64,000 nt of DNA, taken from positions 1,798,001 to 1,862,000 of the forward strand of contig NZ_CP159835.1 in the NCBI RefSeq assembly GCF_047731265.1, given 5' to 3'. Below the pieces are notes generated by a model. It did not search any database. It was not told the DNA's origin and saw only the letters and a list, made by a program, of their open reading frames with translations. This DNA comes from Patiriisocius sp047731265. Lineage in GTDB: Bacteria > Bacteroidota > Bacteroidia > Flavobacteriales > Flavobacteriaceae. The position numbers and the translations under genes were made by a program. Positions 24,804-34,721 of this stretch are shown here, piece by piece (position 1 is the first letter of the stretch; each line of letters starts with the position of its first letter).

Positions 24804-27539
24804 TTAAATCGAATACAACAACCTTAGCGTTACAAAACGAGGTTGAATAAATGTTTCTGAAGTAAATACCGAAATATTATTGGCACTATTTTGTATTTGC
24901 GAATCGATATCTAAAATATTAGTAGCTCTAAGTTCATATTCAAACCGAGCATCTTTATCTTTTCGATATGATAGCGACGCGTTCCAAGTTTGAAATGAAT
25001 TAATCTCCCCTTCTTCATCACTCAATCGATTGTAGGTAAAGTCTGTTCTAAACGTAAATGCTTTTTTGATATATGCATCAAATTCAACTGAAGGTGCATT
25101 GGTGATAAAGCGGGTGCTGGTCGAGCCTTGGTCATTGTCACTTACCGAAAGTCTATAACGCAGAGTAACGTTAGGAGCTTCTTTAAAGGTAGTGCGAATT
25201 CCTGGGGTATAACTCTGTGTGAAAGCTTCGTTAACAGAACGTATTCCTTGAATAAACTGGTTGATTTTGCTATAGTTTAAATTTATATTTAAACTAGCTC
25301 TTACTTTTCCAAAGCCACGTTCTACGCGTCCAAAAGCAGTAAATGTCTCATCGGCAAAATTTGAATTGAAAAAAGTACTCGTTCTAATTACATTCTCGAA
25401 ATTAGTCAATCCACGAATCTGATCGATGTTTTTTGAGTAGGCAACCCGACCAAAAACATTGGTGTAATTAAAGAGGTTAAAACTTCTGTAAAACAAGCTT
25501 AGGTTGTGCGATAAGGCATTTTGTAGTTCAGGATTTCCAAATTGAATGTCATTGAAACTATTTAATACAATACCCTCTGCCAATCGAGTTACATCGGTAA
25601 ATTGATTTTGCATATTGTAATTAAAGGTCAAACTTTCACTTTTCTTTAGCTGGATACGTGTTTCAAAATCTGGTAATATTCTGAAGAAATTATCATTATA
25701 TTCTTGACCAAATTGAACGTTTTTGTTCCCATAGGCATGAGCAGAAAAACCTGGGGTTACCGTAAAAATACCTGCTTTGAATTGATAGTGGACTCCAACA
25801 TAAAGATCACTAAAATTATACTCCGTATCGTTCGTGGCCCTACCGTCATTAAATGTTGGGGTAGGATTGAAAAATTCTCCATCTTCTAAAAACTGGAATA
25901 TATTTGAATTAAAACGTTGCTGGCTAAGAATAGTACCTAAGGTTATGTTGATATTGCTTTTGTTATTAAGGATATTATAGTAATCTAATTTAGCATCTAG
26001 TTGATTCGATTTTATACGTCGGTCCTGCCCTAAATTGTAATTATTAAAAGATTGATTTAAACCCAGTGCCGAGGCAGTATTGTCAAATGCATCTTGTTCT
26101 TCAGGTTCTAAATCATTATTAGTTGGATCGTTTCCGAGCAATGCATTATAAAAAGGGTCCTCATCTTTTATTAAATATTGCGCTTCAAAAGCAAATATAT
26201 TGGTCTCATTGAGTGTGTAATAGTAATTAAAATTTTGATTGATGCTAAAGGGAGAAACTTCATCCACTTGTTTTGTTGCGCCCACTACAGAGGAAAATTG
26301 AACTTGTGTTTGTTCATCTTTTGAAACACGCGCAAGTACATCATAATCTACTTGATTGTTAAAATTAGGTTTGTAAGAAGCGCTTAGCTTTAGTAAACCT
26401 TGGTTGGATAGTTCTGAACTAGTTTGCTCGGTAGTTTCATCCGGAATACCAAGATCGGTGTCTGTATATTGAACAAAGCTTGTCTCTCTTGACCTAATAC
26501 GACTGCTATTAAGAATCGCAAATCCGGTAATGTCTAGTGATTCGTTTGGAGAATAACTAAAGTTGGCAGCACCTAGTTGGGTTTTGATTTCAAGTGCATT
26601 GTTCTGATTCGTTAAAAAATTAAGCGAATTATCACCTAAATTAATATTTGTTCCACTAGATCTGCTGGGAAGCCTTAAACCTCCACCAAAACTTCTAATG
26701 TCTCGTCTGGTTAGGGAAGATTCACCTGTATTGTTTAAGTCTCCTATAAAATTAAGACTGAACTTGGGACTGTAGTAGAACAATTTAGGTTGCACTATGT
26801 ACAATCCATCTTCTCTTGCTACACCAGCACCGGCAGTAACATTTCCAAACCAGAAATTTTCCTTTCCTTCTTTTAATTTAATGTTTATGGCTACATTATC
26901 TTGATTGTTGGTCACACCACTCAATTGACCTACTTCTGAATAATTACGAAGTACTTGAATTTTATCCACCGCATTAGACGGTATGTTTTTAGAGGCTAGT
27001 TTTGTGTCTCCATCAAAGAAGTCTTTTCCGTTAACCATAAGTTTGGTAACAACTTTCCCTTCTACTTCTATTTGTCCATCTTCATTTATCTCTACCCCTG
27101 GAAGGTTTTTTAATACATCTTCGAGTTTACGTTCAGAACCATTTTTAAAAGAATCTGCATTGTAAATTAGAGTGTCACCTCTTACGGTAACTGGCATCTC
27201 ATAGCTCAATTCTACTGTTTCAAGGCTGTTGTCAGCCTTGAGATTATAGTCCTTACTAATTCCATCATTTTGAGTGGAAAGTTCTTCCTCTAAGGTTTTC
27301 ATCCCTATGTAACTTACTTGCATGTTGTAAGTTTGATTTTTAGTAAGTGCAAGCGTAAACGAACCATCGGCCCCAGTTACTGAATAGGCTTCTAAGCCGC
27401 TGGTTTCCTTATTAATTGCGATAACATTAGCGAGCTCTAGAGGTGATCCAACACTGTCTCTAACAACTCCTTGTAATTTAACTTGTGAAAAAGTAGTACC
27501 TGCCACTAAAATAAGTGTGAGTATAAAAATGTTTTTCAT
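24804..27539 (-). CDS. TonB-dependent-type outer membrane beta-barrel protein
   Basis: 911 residues. A signal peptide (1-18) is followed by a carboxypeptidase-regulatory-like Ig domain (about 20-105), a plug domain (about 115-225; GSERKLEDVLKNLPGVEINE) and a large outer membrane beta-barrel ending in an aromatic-rich strand (RFVTLRLLYSI). Such receptors take up siderophores, peptides or other ligands; no TonB box can be assigned with certainty. The gene upstream is GLPGLI, its standard partner in Bacteroidota, and the SOUL gene follows. Confidence 0.87.
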   Translation of the reverse strand: MKNIFILTLILVAGTTFSQVKLQGVVRDSVGSPLELANVIAINKETSGLEAYSVTGADGSFTLALTKNQTYNMQVSYIGMKTLEEELSTQNDGISKDYNLKADNSLETVELSYEMPVTVRGDTLIYNADSFKNGSERKLEDVLKNLPGVEINEDGQIEVEGKVVTKLMVNGKDFFDGDTKLASKNIPSNAVDKIQVLRNYSEVGQLSGVTNNQDNVAINIKLKEGKENFWFGNVTAGAGVAREDGLYIVQPKLFYYSPKFSLNFIGDLNNTGESSLTRRDIRSFGGGLRLPSRSSGTNINLGDNSLNFLTNQNNALEIKTQLGAANFSYSPNESLDITGFAILNSSRIRSRETSFVQYTDTDLGIPDETTEQTSSELSNQGLLKLSASYKPNFNNQVDYDVLARVSKDEQTQVQFSSVVGATKQVDEVSPFSINQNFNYYYTLNETNIFAFEAQYLIKDEDPFYNALLGNDPTNNDLEPEEQDAFDNTASALGLNQSFNNYNLGQDRRIKSNQLDAKLDYYNILNNKSNINITLGTILSQQRFNSNIFQFLEDGEFFNPTPTFNDGRATNDTEYNFSDLYVGVHYQFKAGIFTVTPGFSAHAYGNKNVQFGQEYNDNFFRILPDFETRIQLKKSESLTFNYNMQNQFTDVTRLAEGIVLNSFNDIQFGNPELQNALSHNLSLFYRSFNLFNYTNVFGRVAYSKNIDQIRGLTNFENVIRTSTFFNSNFADETFTAFGRVERGFGKVRASLNINLNYSKINQFIQGIRSVNEAFTQSYTPGIRTTFKEAPNVTLRYRLSVSDNDQGSTSTRFITNAPSVEFDAYIKKAFTFRTDFTYNRLSDEEGEINSFQTWNASLSYRKDKDARFEYELRATNILDIDSQIQNSANNISVFTSETFIQPRFVTLRLLYSI

Positions 27540-27574
27540 TGGGTGTGTTAGCTATGAATATTTTGAGAAGTGTA

Positions 27575-28501
27575 TTAAAAACCTCTTCCGTTTCCTCTTC
27601 CTCTATTATCTCTCATTTCCTGCATTTTGCCAGAAATAATCTCGTTGTATTCTTTTTTTGTCACGACCTGTCCTTTCGTTGGGCGTTTGATTTCAACTTT
27701 CTCTTCAGGATTCATTACTATTTTACTGCATAGCATGGTAACGTTTCCAGCACTTACCTCAAGAATTAATCCAGGCAGACCCCAGTATTCCGTAGGGCCT
27801 TGACTTATAGGAATCGTGAGTGTATACCAAGCTGTAATTTCTACCATCTCTTCTTCCTCTGAAGACTTTTCATCTGTAGTTGTCAAGTCTCCTTTTTTAC
27901 GGTCCTTTTTTACTTCGCTCTCTGTAGTTTTTTTATCGGTAGTTGCTATGTCTTCTTTTTTGTCTTCTTTTTTTTCTTTGTCATCTTTTCTATTGGTACG
28001 TGTAAAGCTTAGCTCAGATGACGGCCTCATTGCGGTCGCTTTAAAGCAGGTATATTGTCCTATTTGTTTAGTTTCTGAGCCCATTTTCCAGGAAAAAGGC
28101 GTCATTTCTTCTCTAATTAAAAATTGTTTTCCGAAGAATTCTTGATCTTGCAAGAACACTTTTTCTTTGACATTTTTATATTGTGGCCCAGGAGAGAAAC
28201 TACTTCCCCATACACTTGGTGCTCTTCCTCCAGGTCCACCTTCCAGTTTTTCGTCCTCTCTAAACATTGACTCCACTTTATTAAAAGTAAGAATATAGGT
28301 GCGTTCTAGCCAAGGTTTCATTCTGGCTTCCATTTGTTTTTTTTGTGCTTCACTCATTTGACCACCTCTATTAAAACGGCTCAGATCCATATTAGTTTTT
28401 GAAAAATAATATGCTTGACCTTGAAAATCCTGTGCTTGAGTAGATTCAAAATTTATAAGGACAAAACAAATTAGTAGTAGGGTGCTTAAAAACGATTTCA
28501 T
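27575..28501 (-). CDS. GLPGLI family protein
   Basis: 308 residues with a signal peptide (1-23). The family motif is present as YWGLPGLILEV near residue 240. An acidic and basic low-complexity stretch (KEDKKEDIATTDKKTTESE, about 175-220) precedes it, longer than usual. GLPGLI proteins are periplasmic or surface proteins encoded next to beta-barrel receptors; the mechanism is unknown. First gene of the operon with the barrel (35 bp gap) and SOUL genes. Confidence 0.88.
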   Translation of the reverse strand: MKSFLSTLLLICFVLINFESTQAQDFQGQAYYFSKTNMDLSRFNRGGQMSEAQKKQMEARMKPWLERTYILTFNKVESMFREDEKLEGGPGGRAPSVWGSSFSPGPQYKNVKEKVFLQDQEFFGKQFLIREEMTPFSWKMGSETKQIGQYTCFKATAMRPSSELSFTRTNRKDDKEKKEDKKEDIATTDKKTTESEVKKDRKKGDLTTTDEKSSEEEEMVEITAWYTLTIPISQGPTEYWGLPGLILEVSAGNVTMLCSKIVMNPEEKVEIKRPTKGQVVTKKEYNEIISGKMQEMRDNRGRGNGRGF

Positions 28502-28680
28502 AATGAGAGTAATAAATTAAAAATGTCCAACAAACTTAATAATATGCTAAACACTTCTAATCTCTTTTGCATAAGATTAACACTGTCGTTAATTTATCAG
28601 ATAGAATAGGACGCTATTGTCTTGAAGAAATGAATGTAAGGATCTGGCAACTTAAAAGTTAGTGCAAACCTCACAAAAAA

Positions 28681-29559
28681 TCACTTTTTTAAGCTAAACA
28701 TCCACGAAATTATAAAAGAATGGGCAAAAGTGATTGAGCCAAGAAAAGCAAATACTAAAGGATATAAATAGGCTTCATTCTGCAATAGGAAAAAAGTAAG
28801 GAAGAGAGAACTTATAGATATCAGCCATAGCAAAAATGATGACTTTAGATATTTTAAAAAGCTTTTAATAGAAACTTCATTGTATAAAAAGTTTATTTGC
28901 TCTAGCATAGACGGTATGCTATGCCAGTAAATAAAATAAATGGCAAAAGCCCAAATTAATGTTGCAGTCTTAAAGACAAGTGCAAGCACAAAAAGAAGAA
29001 AGATTTCAAAAAGTAATCGGTCAAGAGATAGTTTTTTTTTGTAAACTAAAATACCGGCATATAAACCCCAGCAGATTACACTTGCTGCAAGAAGCCATAC
29101 GAACCAATCACTGTTGAATTGGATACTGCACAATTCAAAAATAATTTTAATTGTAGGTTCTGGATTGCATACAAACAATAGAAACAACACAGAAAGCCCA
29201 TAACTAAGAAAAAGTATTCTGTTAAAGTTTATTCCAATCCCTTCAATGTTATTCCAATGTTGTTCGCCAAAATGGAAAGCGCTAAAAATAACAAATAGTA
29301 TTAGTGCGATAGTCGGGATATAATAAAAGAGGAGACCTGCTATCAATACAACAGCAATATATACGATAATGTAAAGAACTAATTTGAAGGTATTCGCGGA
29401 TGTATCAACTTTTGAAAGAAGTTTTATATCGTTACTGCCGTGAAGGATTCCTAAGGAAAAAATAAGGATGAAAGCAGCATATTCTTGGTTAGGACTTTGA
29501 AGGTATCCTGAGAGCCATAGACTAAAAAAGGTTGCAATTATTGCGATTTTCGTATACAT
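28681..29559 (-). CDS. blh: Brp/Blh family beta-carotene 15,15'-dioxygenase
   Basis: 292 residues, about 7-8 transmembrane helices. It cleaves beta-carotene into two retinals, the proteorhodopsin chromophore. Conserved histidines expected to hold the catalytic iron are visible: His40 (LGILHGSNDIKLL), His96 and His101 (FHFGEQHW), His213 (YWHSIPSM). It is divergent from the proteorhodopsin gene, sharing a 100-bp intergenic region, so regulation may be joint. No carotenoid genes (crtEBIY) are in the window. Confidence 0.92.
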   Translation of the reverse strand: MYTKIAIIATFFSLWLSGYLQSPNQEYAAFILIFSLGILHGSNDIKLLSKVDTSANTFKLVLYIIVYIAVVLIAGLLFYYIPTIALILFVIFSAFHFGEQHWNNIEGIGINFNRILFLSYGLSVLFLLFVCNPEPTIKIIFELCSIQFNSDWFVWLLAASVICWGLYAGILVYKKKLSLDRLLFEIFLLFVLALVFKTATLIWAFAIYFIYWHSIPSMLEQINFLYNEVSIKSFLKYLKSSFLLWLISISSLFLTFFLLQNEAYLYPLVFAFLGSITFAHSFIISWMFSLKK

Positions 29560-29626
29560 TAATTTTTTTTTGGAAAAATAGTTAAAAATTTGTAAATATT
29601 TAACAACTTTATCGTTTAACCTTTTG

Positions 29627-29634
29627 TAATTTTA
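29627..29634 (+). promoter_or_regulatory. Candidate -7 box for proteorhodopsin
   Basis: TAATTTTA, one base off TAnnTTTG, 27 bp before the start codon in the intergenic region shared with blh. No good -33 box is visible, so this is tentative. Confidence 0.3.
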
Positions 29635-29660
29635 CGTGAACAAAAAAAACAAATATAACC

Positions 29661-30392
29661 ATGGACAAAATTACCGCGATTACAATGTTGGTGCCTAAGT
29701 TGGCTCCAGACGATTACGTAGGCTTCACTTTTTTTATTGGAGCAATGGCAATGATGGCTGCTGCCGCCTTCTTCTTTTTCACAATGAATGATTTTGATAG
29801 AAAATGGAAAACTTCCGTTTTGGTTTCAGGATTAATTACCTTTATTGCTGCTGTACACTATTGGTACATGAGGGACTATTGGGCTGTTAATATGGAGTCC
29901 CCTACTTTTTTCAGGTACGTAGATTGGATTTTAACAGTACCTTTAATGTGTGTTGAGTTTTACCTCATACTTAAAGTTGCGGGTGCAAAAAAATCACTTT
30001 TATGGAAGTTAATTTTTCTTTCTGTCGTGATGCTTGTTACAGGATACGTAGGGGAAGCAATAGATCCTACAAATGCTCAAATTTGGGGATTAGTTTCTGG
30101 TATTGCTTATTTCGTAATTGTGTACGAAATTTGGTTAGGAAGTGCTGCAAAGTTAGCGAAAGCTGCTGGTGGTTCTATACTACAGGCGCACAAGATTTTA
30201 TGTTGGTTTGTCCTGGTAGGATGGGCAATTTACCCTATCGGTTATATGGCCGGAACTCCAGGTTGGTATGAAGGAATCTTTGGAGGATTAAGTGTTGATA
30301 TATTTTATAACATTGCCGATGCAATCAATAAAATTGGTTTTGGTTTGGTGATTTATAACCTAGCACTACAGCAAACTAAGGCTAAAGCTTAA
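29661..30392 (+). CDS. Proteorhodopsin, light-driven proton pump
   Basis: 243 residues, seven transmembrane helices. Retinal binds at Lys224 (DAINKIGFG). The pump motif is DTE: Asp88 acceptor, Thr92 and Glu99 donor in RYVDWILTVPLMCVEF, as in outward proton pumps rather than NDQ sodium or NTQ chloride pumps. The spectral-tuning position is Met96, typical of green-absorbing flavobacterial forms. His66 (VHYWYM) corresponds to the counter-ion-linked histidine. It lies opposite blh and is followed by a terminator. Confidence 0.97.
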   Translation: MDKITAITMLVPKLAPDDYVGFTFFIGAMAMMAAAAFFFFTMNDFDRKWKTSVLVSGLITFIAAVHYWYMRDYWAVNMESPTFFRYVDWILTVPLMCVEFYLILKVAGAKKSLLWKLIFLSVVMLVTGYVGEAIDPTNAQIWGLVSGIAYFVIVYEIWLGSAAKLAKAAGGSILQAHKILCWFVLVGWAIYPIGYMAGTPGWYEGIFGGLSVDIFYNIADAINKIGFGLVIYNLALQQTKAKA

Positions 30393-30417
30393 ATTTTAAA
30401 TTTTTTTAGATAAAAGT

Positions 30418-30456
30418 AAAAGAGATGTGTTTTTTAAACGCATCTCTTTTTTTTTG
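30418..30456 (+). terminator. Terminator of proteorhodopsin
   Basis: AAAGAGATGTG, short loop, CGCATCTCTTT followed by more T: about 11-bp stem with one G:T pair, 25 bp after the stop codon. Confidence 0.85.
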
Positions 30457-30729
30457 CGTACTGAATAAAAAGCTCCTAATAAATATTGATTTATAAAAAT
30501 TCTAAAATCGAAAAGACCTTTCTTAAGTATTAAAATCATATTCTAGAGGGGCAATTAAAGTTCTCGAAGGACGATTTGGTTATAGACGATATTGTTGTGA
30601 GTTTAAAAAATAAGTTTCTGAGTCTATAATTTGCTTGAACTACGGGCTAAAAGCTTTCTTTTTGCTGTAATCAAACCTTTAATTGCAGTATCTTTAAATT
30701 TGTTACTATTAAGATTAAAATATTTTTAT
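30457..30729. other. Gene-free stretch before the FG-GAP-like lipoprotein
   Basis: About 270 bp. The coding frame downstream is open from 30631 but the upstream part (rich in Leu) is not a credible N-terminus. Nothing else recognised. Confidence 0.35.
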
Positions 30730-31680
30730 ATGAAATTATTACCTCTAATCACTTGTCTATTTTTTGTTGTATTCTCTAGTTGTAATGAGATAGATCCAAA
30801 AGGTGAAGAGGAGGTGAGTACATTTGTAAAACAATGGAACGAGAACCACTCACAACTAAAAGCGTCATTCCTGTTGCGTGACTATATGGATGTAGTAGAA
30901 TACTACGGAAAAGAACAAACCAAAAGAGAGGTGCAACAAGATAAACTAACGTTATTTGAGCAATTTCCAGACTATCAACAACAAATCGTTAATGGACAAC
31001 TTACCATTACTAGAGAAGCAGGTTTGTATTTGGTTGTTTTTAAGAAACGAGTACAGTACAGCGGCATAGAAGGAGTTTATGAATCGTATCTTTCTTTAAT
31101 ATTAAAAAATGGAGATTATAAAATTGTACGAGAAGGGGTCTCCGAGGATGTCAAAAGTCAAGACGCTGCAATTTTCCCTAAGTACCGAGAAATAAACAGA
31201 GCAAAATCAAGAAACCGGCAACTCTTTGGCGACTTCAATGGTGATGGGCTTTCAGATTATGTATTTGTAGATAGCCCAGTATTGTTGTCTGAAACAGAAA
31301 AAAATGAAAAGACCGATACTTACAATATGTGCAAAGGCAAATGCACCAGTGTAATTAACTTTAGCGCTCCAAGTCTAGAGGCGATTGCCGTAGAAGGAGC
31401 CTATCAATCACAACTAGAAAACTTAAAAGATCTTAATGGCGACGGTGCAGATGAGATTGGTTTTTGGAATATTAAACCTAATACCAAAAGCCTTTACATT
31501 TTTGACGCTACAAACAGTACCTTACTTACTCCGCCCGTTGTGATTAATACAAACGTTCATAAAAATTTAAGATTAATAGACATTATTAAAAAGACTGGGC
31601 CTAAAAAAATTACGATTACGCACAGTAGTGAGCAAAATGGGAAATGGGTGTTGGAAAGTACCGTGATAGAACTCGAATAG
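30730..31680 (+). CDS. Lipoprotein with FG-GAP/EF-hand-like motifs
   Basis: 316 residues from ATG 30730, chosen because it opens a lipoprotein signal peptide ending at Cys18 (FSSC); an upstream TTG would bury it. Residues about 18-140 form an unrecognised domain. The C-terminal half has two calcium-type loops, FGDFNGDGLSDYVFVD and LKDLNGDGADEIGFW, as in FG-GAP/VCBS repeats. Likely surface or periplasmic. Function unknown. Confidence 0.72.
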   Translation: MKLLPLITCLFFVVFSSCNEIDPKGEEEVSTFVKQWNENHSQLKASFLLRDYMDVVEYYGKEQTKREVQQDKLTLFEQFPDYQQQIVNGQLTITREAGLYLVVFKKRVQYSGIEGVYESYLSLILKNGDYKIVREGVSEDVKSQDAAIFPKYREINRAKSRNRQLFGDFNGDGLSDYVFVDSPVLLSETEKNEKTDTYNMCKGKCTSVINFSAPSLEAIAVEGAYQSQLENLKDLNGDGADEIGFWNIKPNTKSLYIFDATNSTLLTPPVVINTNVHKNLRLIDIIKKTGPKKITITHSSEQNGKWVLESTVIELE

Positions 31681-31762
31681 CGCTTGATTGTAGTGGCTTA
31701 TTTTGGGGTTTAGTCTTTGTGGTTTAATGCTTGATTCAGTTTGTTTATTGTATTTAAGATGA

Positions 31763-32422
31763 CTAAACAAGCTTGTTTTTTACCAACTCAAACCCTATTT
31801 CTTCAAAAGAAGAAACGACTACATTGGCATTGCTATAATCTTGATCTGTTGAGTGCTCACTATCATAGCCTATTACAAAAATACCAGCATCATTTGCCGC
31901 TTTTATTCCGTTGCTTGAATCCTCAATTACGATGCAGTTCTCTCTAGGATGTCCTGAAGCTTCAGCAGCTTTGATAAAAATTTCTGGATGTGGTTTGCTT
32001 TTTTTTAGATCGGCACCACTTAGTTTTGCGACAAAATATTGATCGAGATCAAAGCGTTCAAAGATTCGGTTAATGTTAGGCATAGATGCTGAAGAGGCTA
32101 GCACCAATGTAAGCCCATTAGTATGGTAGTCTTTGATAAGATTTAAAACGCCGTCTAATAATTGTAAGGAGCCATCATTGTCAAATAAATATTTGAAATG
32201 CTTTCGCTTTATGGCTACAAGTGTTTCTGGTTTTTCAGAAAGGTGAAAGCAATCTACCAATTCTTTACAGATATTTAAGGTCGCTTGTCCAGTAAAACCG
32301 GTATACATTTCTTCTGTAACTGCAATATTCATATCACTAAACATCATAAAATATGCTTTGCGATGCAGCGGTTCTGTGTCCACTATTACGCCATCCATAT
32401 CGAAAAGTACTGCTTTTAACAT
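31763..32422 (-). CDS. HAD-superfamily hydrolase, beta-phosphoglucomutase-like
   Basis: 219 residues. Motif I is FDMDGV (nucleophile Asp8, acid Asp10), motif II LASSAS, motif III Lys in KKSKPHPEIF, motif IV VIEDSSNGI. A helical cap of the PGMB type lies between. It probably dephosphorylates or isomerises a sugar phosphate; the substrate cannot be read from sequence. Monocistronic. Confidence 0.87.
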   Translation of the reverse strand: MLKAVLFDMDGVIVDTEPLHRKAYFMMFSDMNIAVTEEMYTGFTGQATLNICKELVDCFHLSEKPETLVAIKRKHFKYLFDNDGSLQLLDGVLNLIKDYHTNGLTLVLASSASMPNINRIFERFDLDQYFVAKLSGADLKKSKPHPEIFIKAAEASGHPRENCIVIEDSSNGIKAANDAGIFVIGYDSEHSTDQDYSNANVVVSSFEEIGFELVKNKLV

Positions 32423-32549
32423 GTGTTCTATAATTGAATTGTTAATTTTTTAAAAGCATAAAGTTACTTGTAATATGCTTATAAAAGATTCTTATTTTAT
32501 TTAAAAAAAACGAATTTTGATATTGTTATATGAAAAAGACGCTAAAAAA

Positions 32550-32840
32550 TTAGGATCCTAGGTTATATAGGGAAATGGTAATATACTGTATGTTCACTGA
32601 GTCTATAAAATTAAGGATAACGGGTTGTTGTTGAGAATTTGTCTCAATGTAAATTTTTTCTTTGTAATCGCTCGCTATTGTTGGTGTAAAATGAATTTTT
32701 ATTCCTTCATTTTCTCTTGGTATTACTTCGTCTGGTGTCACTACAGAAATTCTTTTGGTGGTAGCATTTGGTCTTTTAAAATGTAATGCCTCGGTACCAT
32801 TGTTAAAGGAATTTTCAGCTTCGTGGTATTTAGTATTCAC
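32550..32840 (-). CDS. Short hypothetical protein
   Basis: 96 residues, soluble, no signal peptide, rich in beta-type residues in the second half (IKIHFTP, KIYIETN). The family is not recognised. Start at ATG 32840 has an A-rich leader. Located between the HAD gene and groEL; its own transcription signals are not evident. Confidence 0.45.
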   Translation of the reverse strand: MNTKYHEAENSFNNGTEALHFKRPNATTKRISVVTPDEVIPRENEGIKIHFTPTIASDYKEKIYIETNSQQQPVILNFIDSVNIQYITISLYNLGS

Positions 32841-32892
32841 CTGTAAAAAAGGTATTTATGTTTTAAATAGAAGTATTGAAGTACTAATCTTA

Positions 32893-32957
32893 TAAAAAAA
32901 ATCTGTTAAATTTTGAGGTATCATTAGAGATACAACAAAATTTAACAGATTTTTAAA
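32893..32957 (-). terminator. Terminator of groEL
   Basis: A long inverted repeat (AAAATCTGTTAAATTTTG ... CAAAATTTAACAGATTTT, 18-bp arms, ~20-nt loop) with T runs on both sides, 24 bp downstream of the groEL stop. Works for either strand. Confidence 0.8.
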
Positions 32958-32980
32958 GAGTACAGCAGCTAGTTTTTAGC

Positions 32981-34609
32981 TTACATCATTCCTGGCATCC
33001 CGCCGCCCATTGGTGGCATACCTGAGGTTTCTTCTTTGATGTCTATTAATGCACATTCCGTAGTTAAGATCATTCCAGCAACTGATGCTGCATTTTCTAA
33101 CGCAATACGAGTAACTTTCTTAGGATCTATAATACCTGCTTTGATCATATCAACATATGTTTCAGATTTAGCGTCGTATCCAAAGTTTTTATTTCCTTCT
33201 GCTACTTTACTAATCACAACACTACCTTCGCCACCTGCATTTTCTACAATGGTACGAAGTGGTGCTTCAATAGCACGGGCTACTATCTGCACTCCAGTCG
33301 CTTCATCAACATTTTCGGTTGTAACCTTGCTCAAAACATTTTTAGCACGAACAAATGCAACGCCACCTCCAGCAACAATGCCTTCTTCAACTGCAGCGCG
33401 TGTTGCGTGTAATGCATCATCTACTCGGTCTTTCTTTTCTTTCATCTCTACTTCACTCGCAGCACCTACGTACAATACGGCGACTCCACCAGCTAATTTA
33501 GCCAGACGCTCTTGCAATTTTTCTTTATCATAATCGCTTGTAGTAGTTTCAATTTGAGATTTTATTTGACCTACACGTGTTTTGATATTCCCTTTATCAC
33601 CGGCACCATTTATAATGGTAGTGTTGTCTTTGTCAATAGAAACATTTTCTGCAGTTCCTAACATATCTAGGGTGGCATTCTCTAAGGTAAACCCTCTTTC
33701 CTCGCTAATTACAGTACCGCCAGTTAAAATAGCGATGTCTTCAAGCATGGCTTTTCTTCGATCACCAAAACCAGGAGCTTTTACGGCTGCTATCTTTAAT
33801 GAACCTCTCAATTTGTTTACTACTAGTGTTGCCAATGCTTCGCCATCAACATCTTCTGCAATGATTAACAAAGATTTTCCTTGCTGAACTAATGGCTCTA
33901 GAACAGGCATTAAATCCTTCATTGAGGAGATTTTCTTATCACATAAAAGAATCATAGGATTCTCTAACTCGATCGTCATTTTTTCGCTGTTGGTAACAAA
34001 ATATGGAGAAAGAAATCCACGATCAAACTGCATTCCTTCTACAACATCTACATAGGTATCTGTTCCTTTAGCTTCTTCTACAGTTATTACTCCTTCTTTT
34101 CCAACTTTACCAAAAGCCTTAGCGATCAAATCACCTATTTGGTCATCGTTGTTAGCCGAAATAGAGGCGACTTGTTTAATTTTTGCACTGTCATTACCTA
34201 CTTTAATGGATTGCTTTTCAAGGTCTTTAACGATTGCTTCCACAGCTTTGTCAATACCTCTTTTCAAATCCATTGGATTTGCTCCAGCGGCTACATTTTT
34301 TAGACCTTCTTTTACGATGGCTTGTGCTAAAACGGTTGCAGTTGTAGTACCATCACCAGCTAAGTCGTTGGTTTTACTTGCTACCTCTTTTACCATTTGA
34401 GCCCCCATGTTTTCAAGTGGGTCTTCCAATTCAATCTCTTTCGCTACGGTAACACCATCTTTAGTTACTTGTGGTGCTCCAAAAGATTTACTAATAATTA
34501 CATTACGACCTTTAGGTCCCAAGGTTACTTTTACTGCATTCGCCAATGCATCAACACCGCGTTTTATACCGTCACGTGCTTCTAAATCAAATTTTATTTG
34601 TTTTGCCAT
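32981..34609 (-). CDS. groL: Chaperonin GroEL
   Basis: 542 residues, full length for the 60-kDa chaperonin: N-terminal KQIKFDLEARDGIKRGVDAL, ATP-site GDGTTTATVLAQ, and the Gly/Met-rich C-terminal tail GMPPMGGGMPGMM. It folds client proteins in a double ring capped by GroES. In most genomes groL follows groS within ~100 bp; here 470 bp containing a decayed gene lie between. Confidence 0.98.
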   Translation of the reverse strand: MAKQIKFDLEARDGIKRGVDALANAVKVTLGPKGRNVIISKSFGAPQVTKDGVTVAKEIELEDPLENMGAQMVKEVASKTNDLAGDGTTTATVLAQAIVKEGLKNVAAGANPMDLKRGIDKAVEAIVKDLEKQSIKVGNDSAKIKQVASISANNDDQIGDLIAKAFGKVGKEGVITVEEAKGTDTYVDVVEGMQFDRGFLSPYFVTNSEKMTIELENPMILLCDKKISSMKDLMPVLEPLVQQGKSLLIIAEDVDGEALATLVVNKLRGSLKIAAVKAPGFGDRRKAMLEDIAILTGGTVISEERGFTLENATLDMLGTAENVSIDKDNTTIINGAGDKGNIKTRVGQIKSQIETTTSDYDKEKLQERLAKLAGGVAVLYVGAASEVEMKEKKDRVDDALHATRAAVEEGIVAGGGVAFVRAKNVLSKVTTENVDEATGVQIVARAIEAPLRTIVENAGGEGSVVISKVAEGNKNFGYDAKSETYVDMIKAGIIDPKKVTRIALENAASVAGMILTTECALIDIKEETSGMPPMGGGMPGMM

Positions 34610-34721
34610 AATATATGTTTTGATAAAGGCTGATGACTATAGGGGTTAAGCCTTACACTTTCGTCTATAGATTTTGCCTAGTTTAATTAAATTAATTTTT
34701 CTTTAATGAATAATTTTTTTG

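Noticed and set aside
33036..34649. Long plus-strand frames opposite groEL
   Set aside because: Shadows of the highly conserved groEL reading frame.
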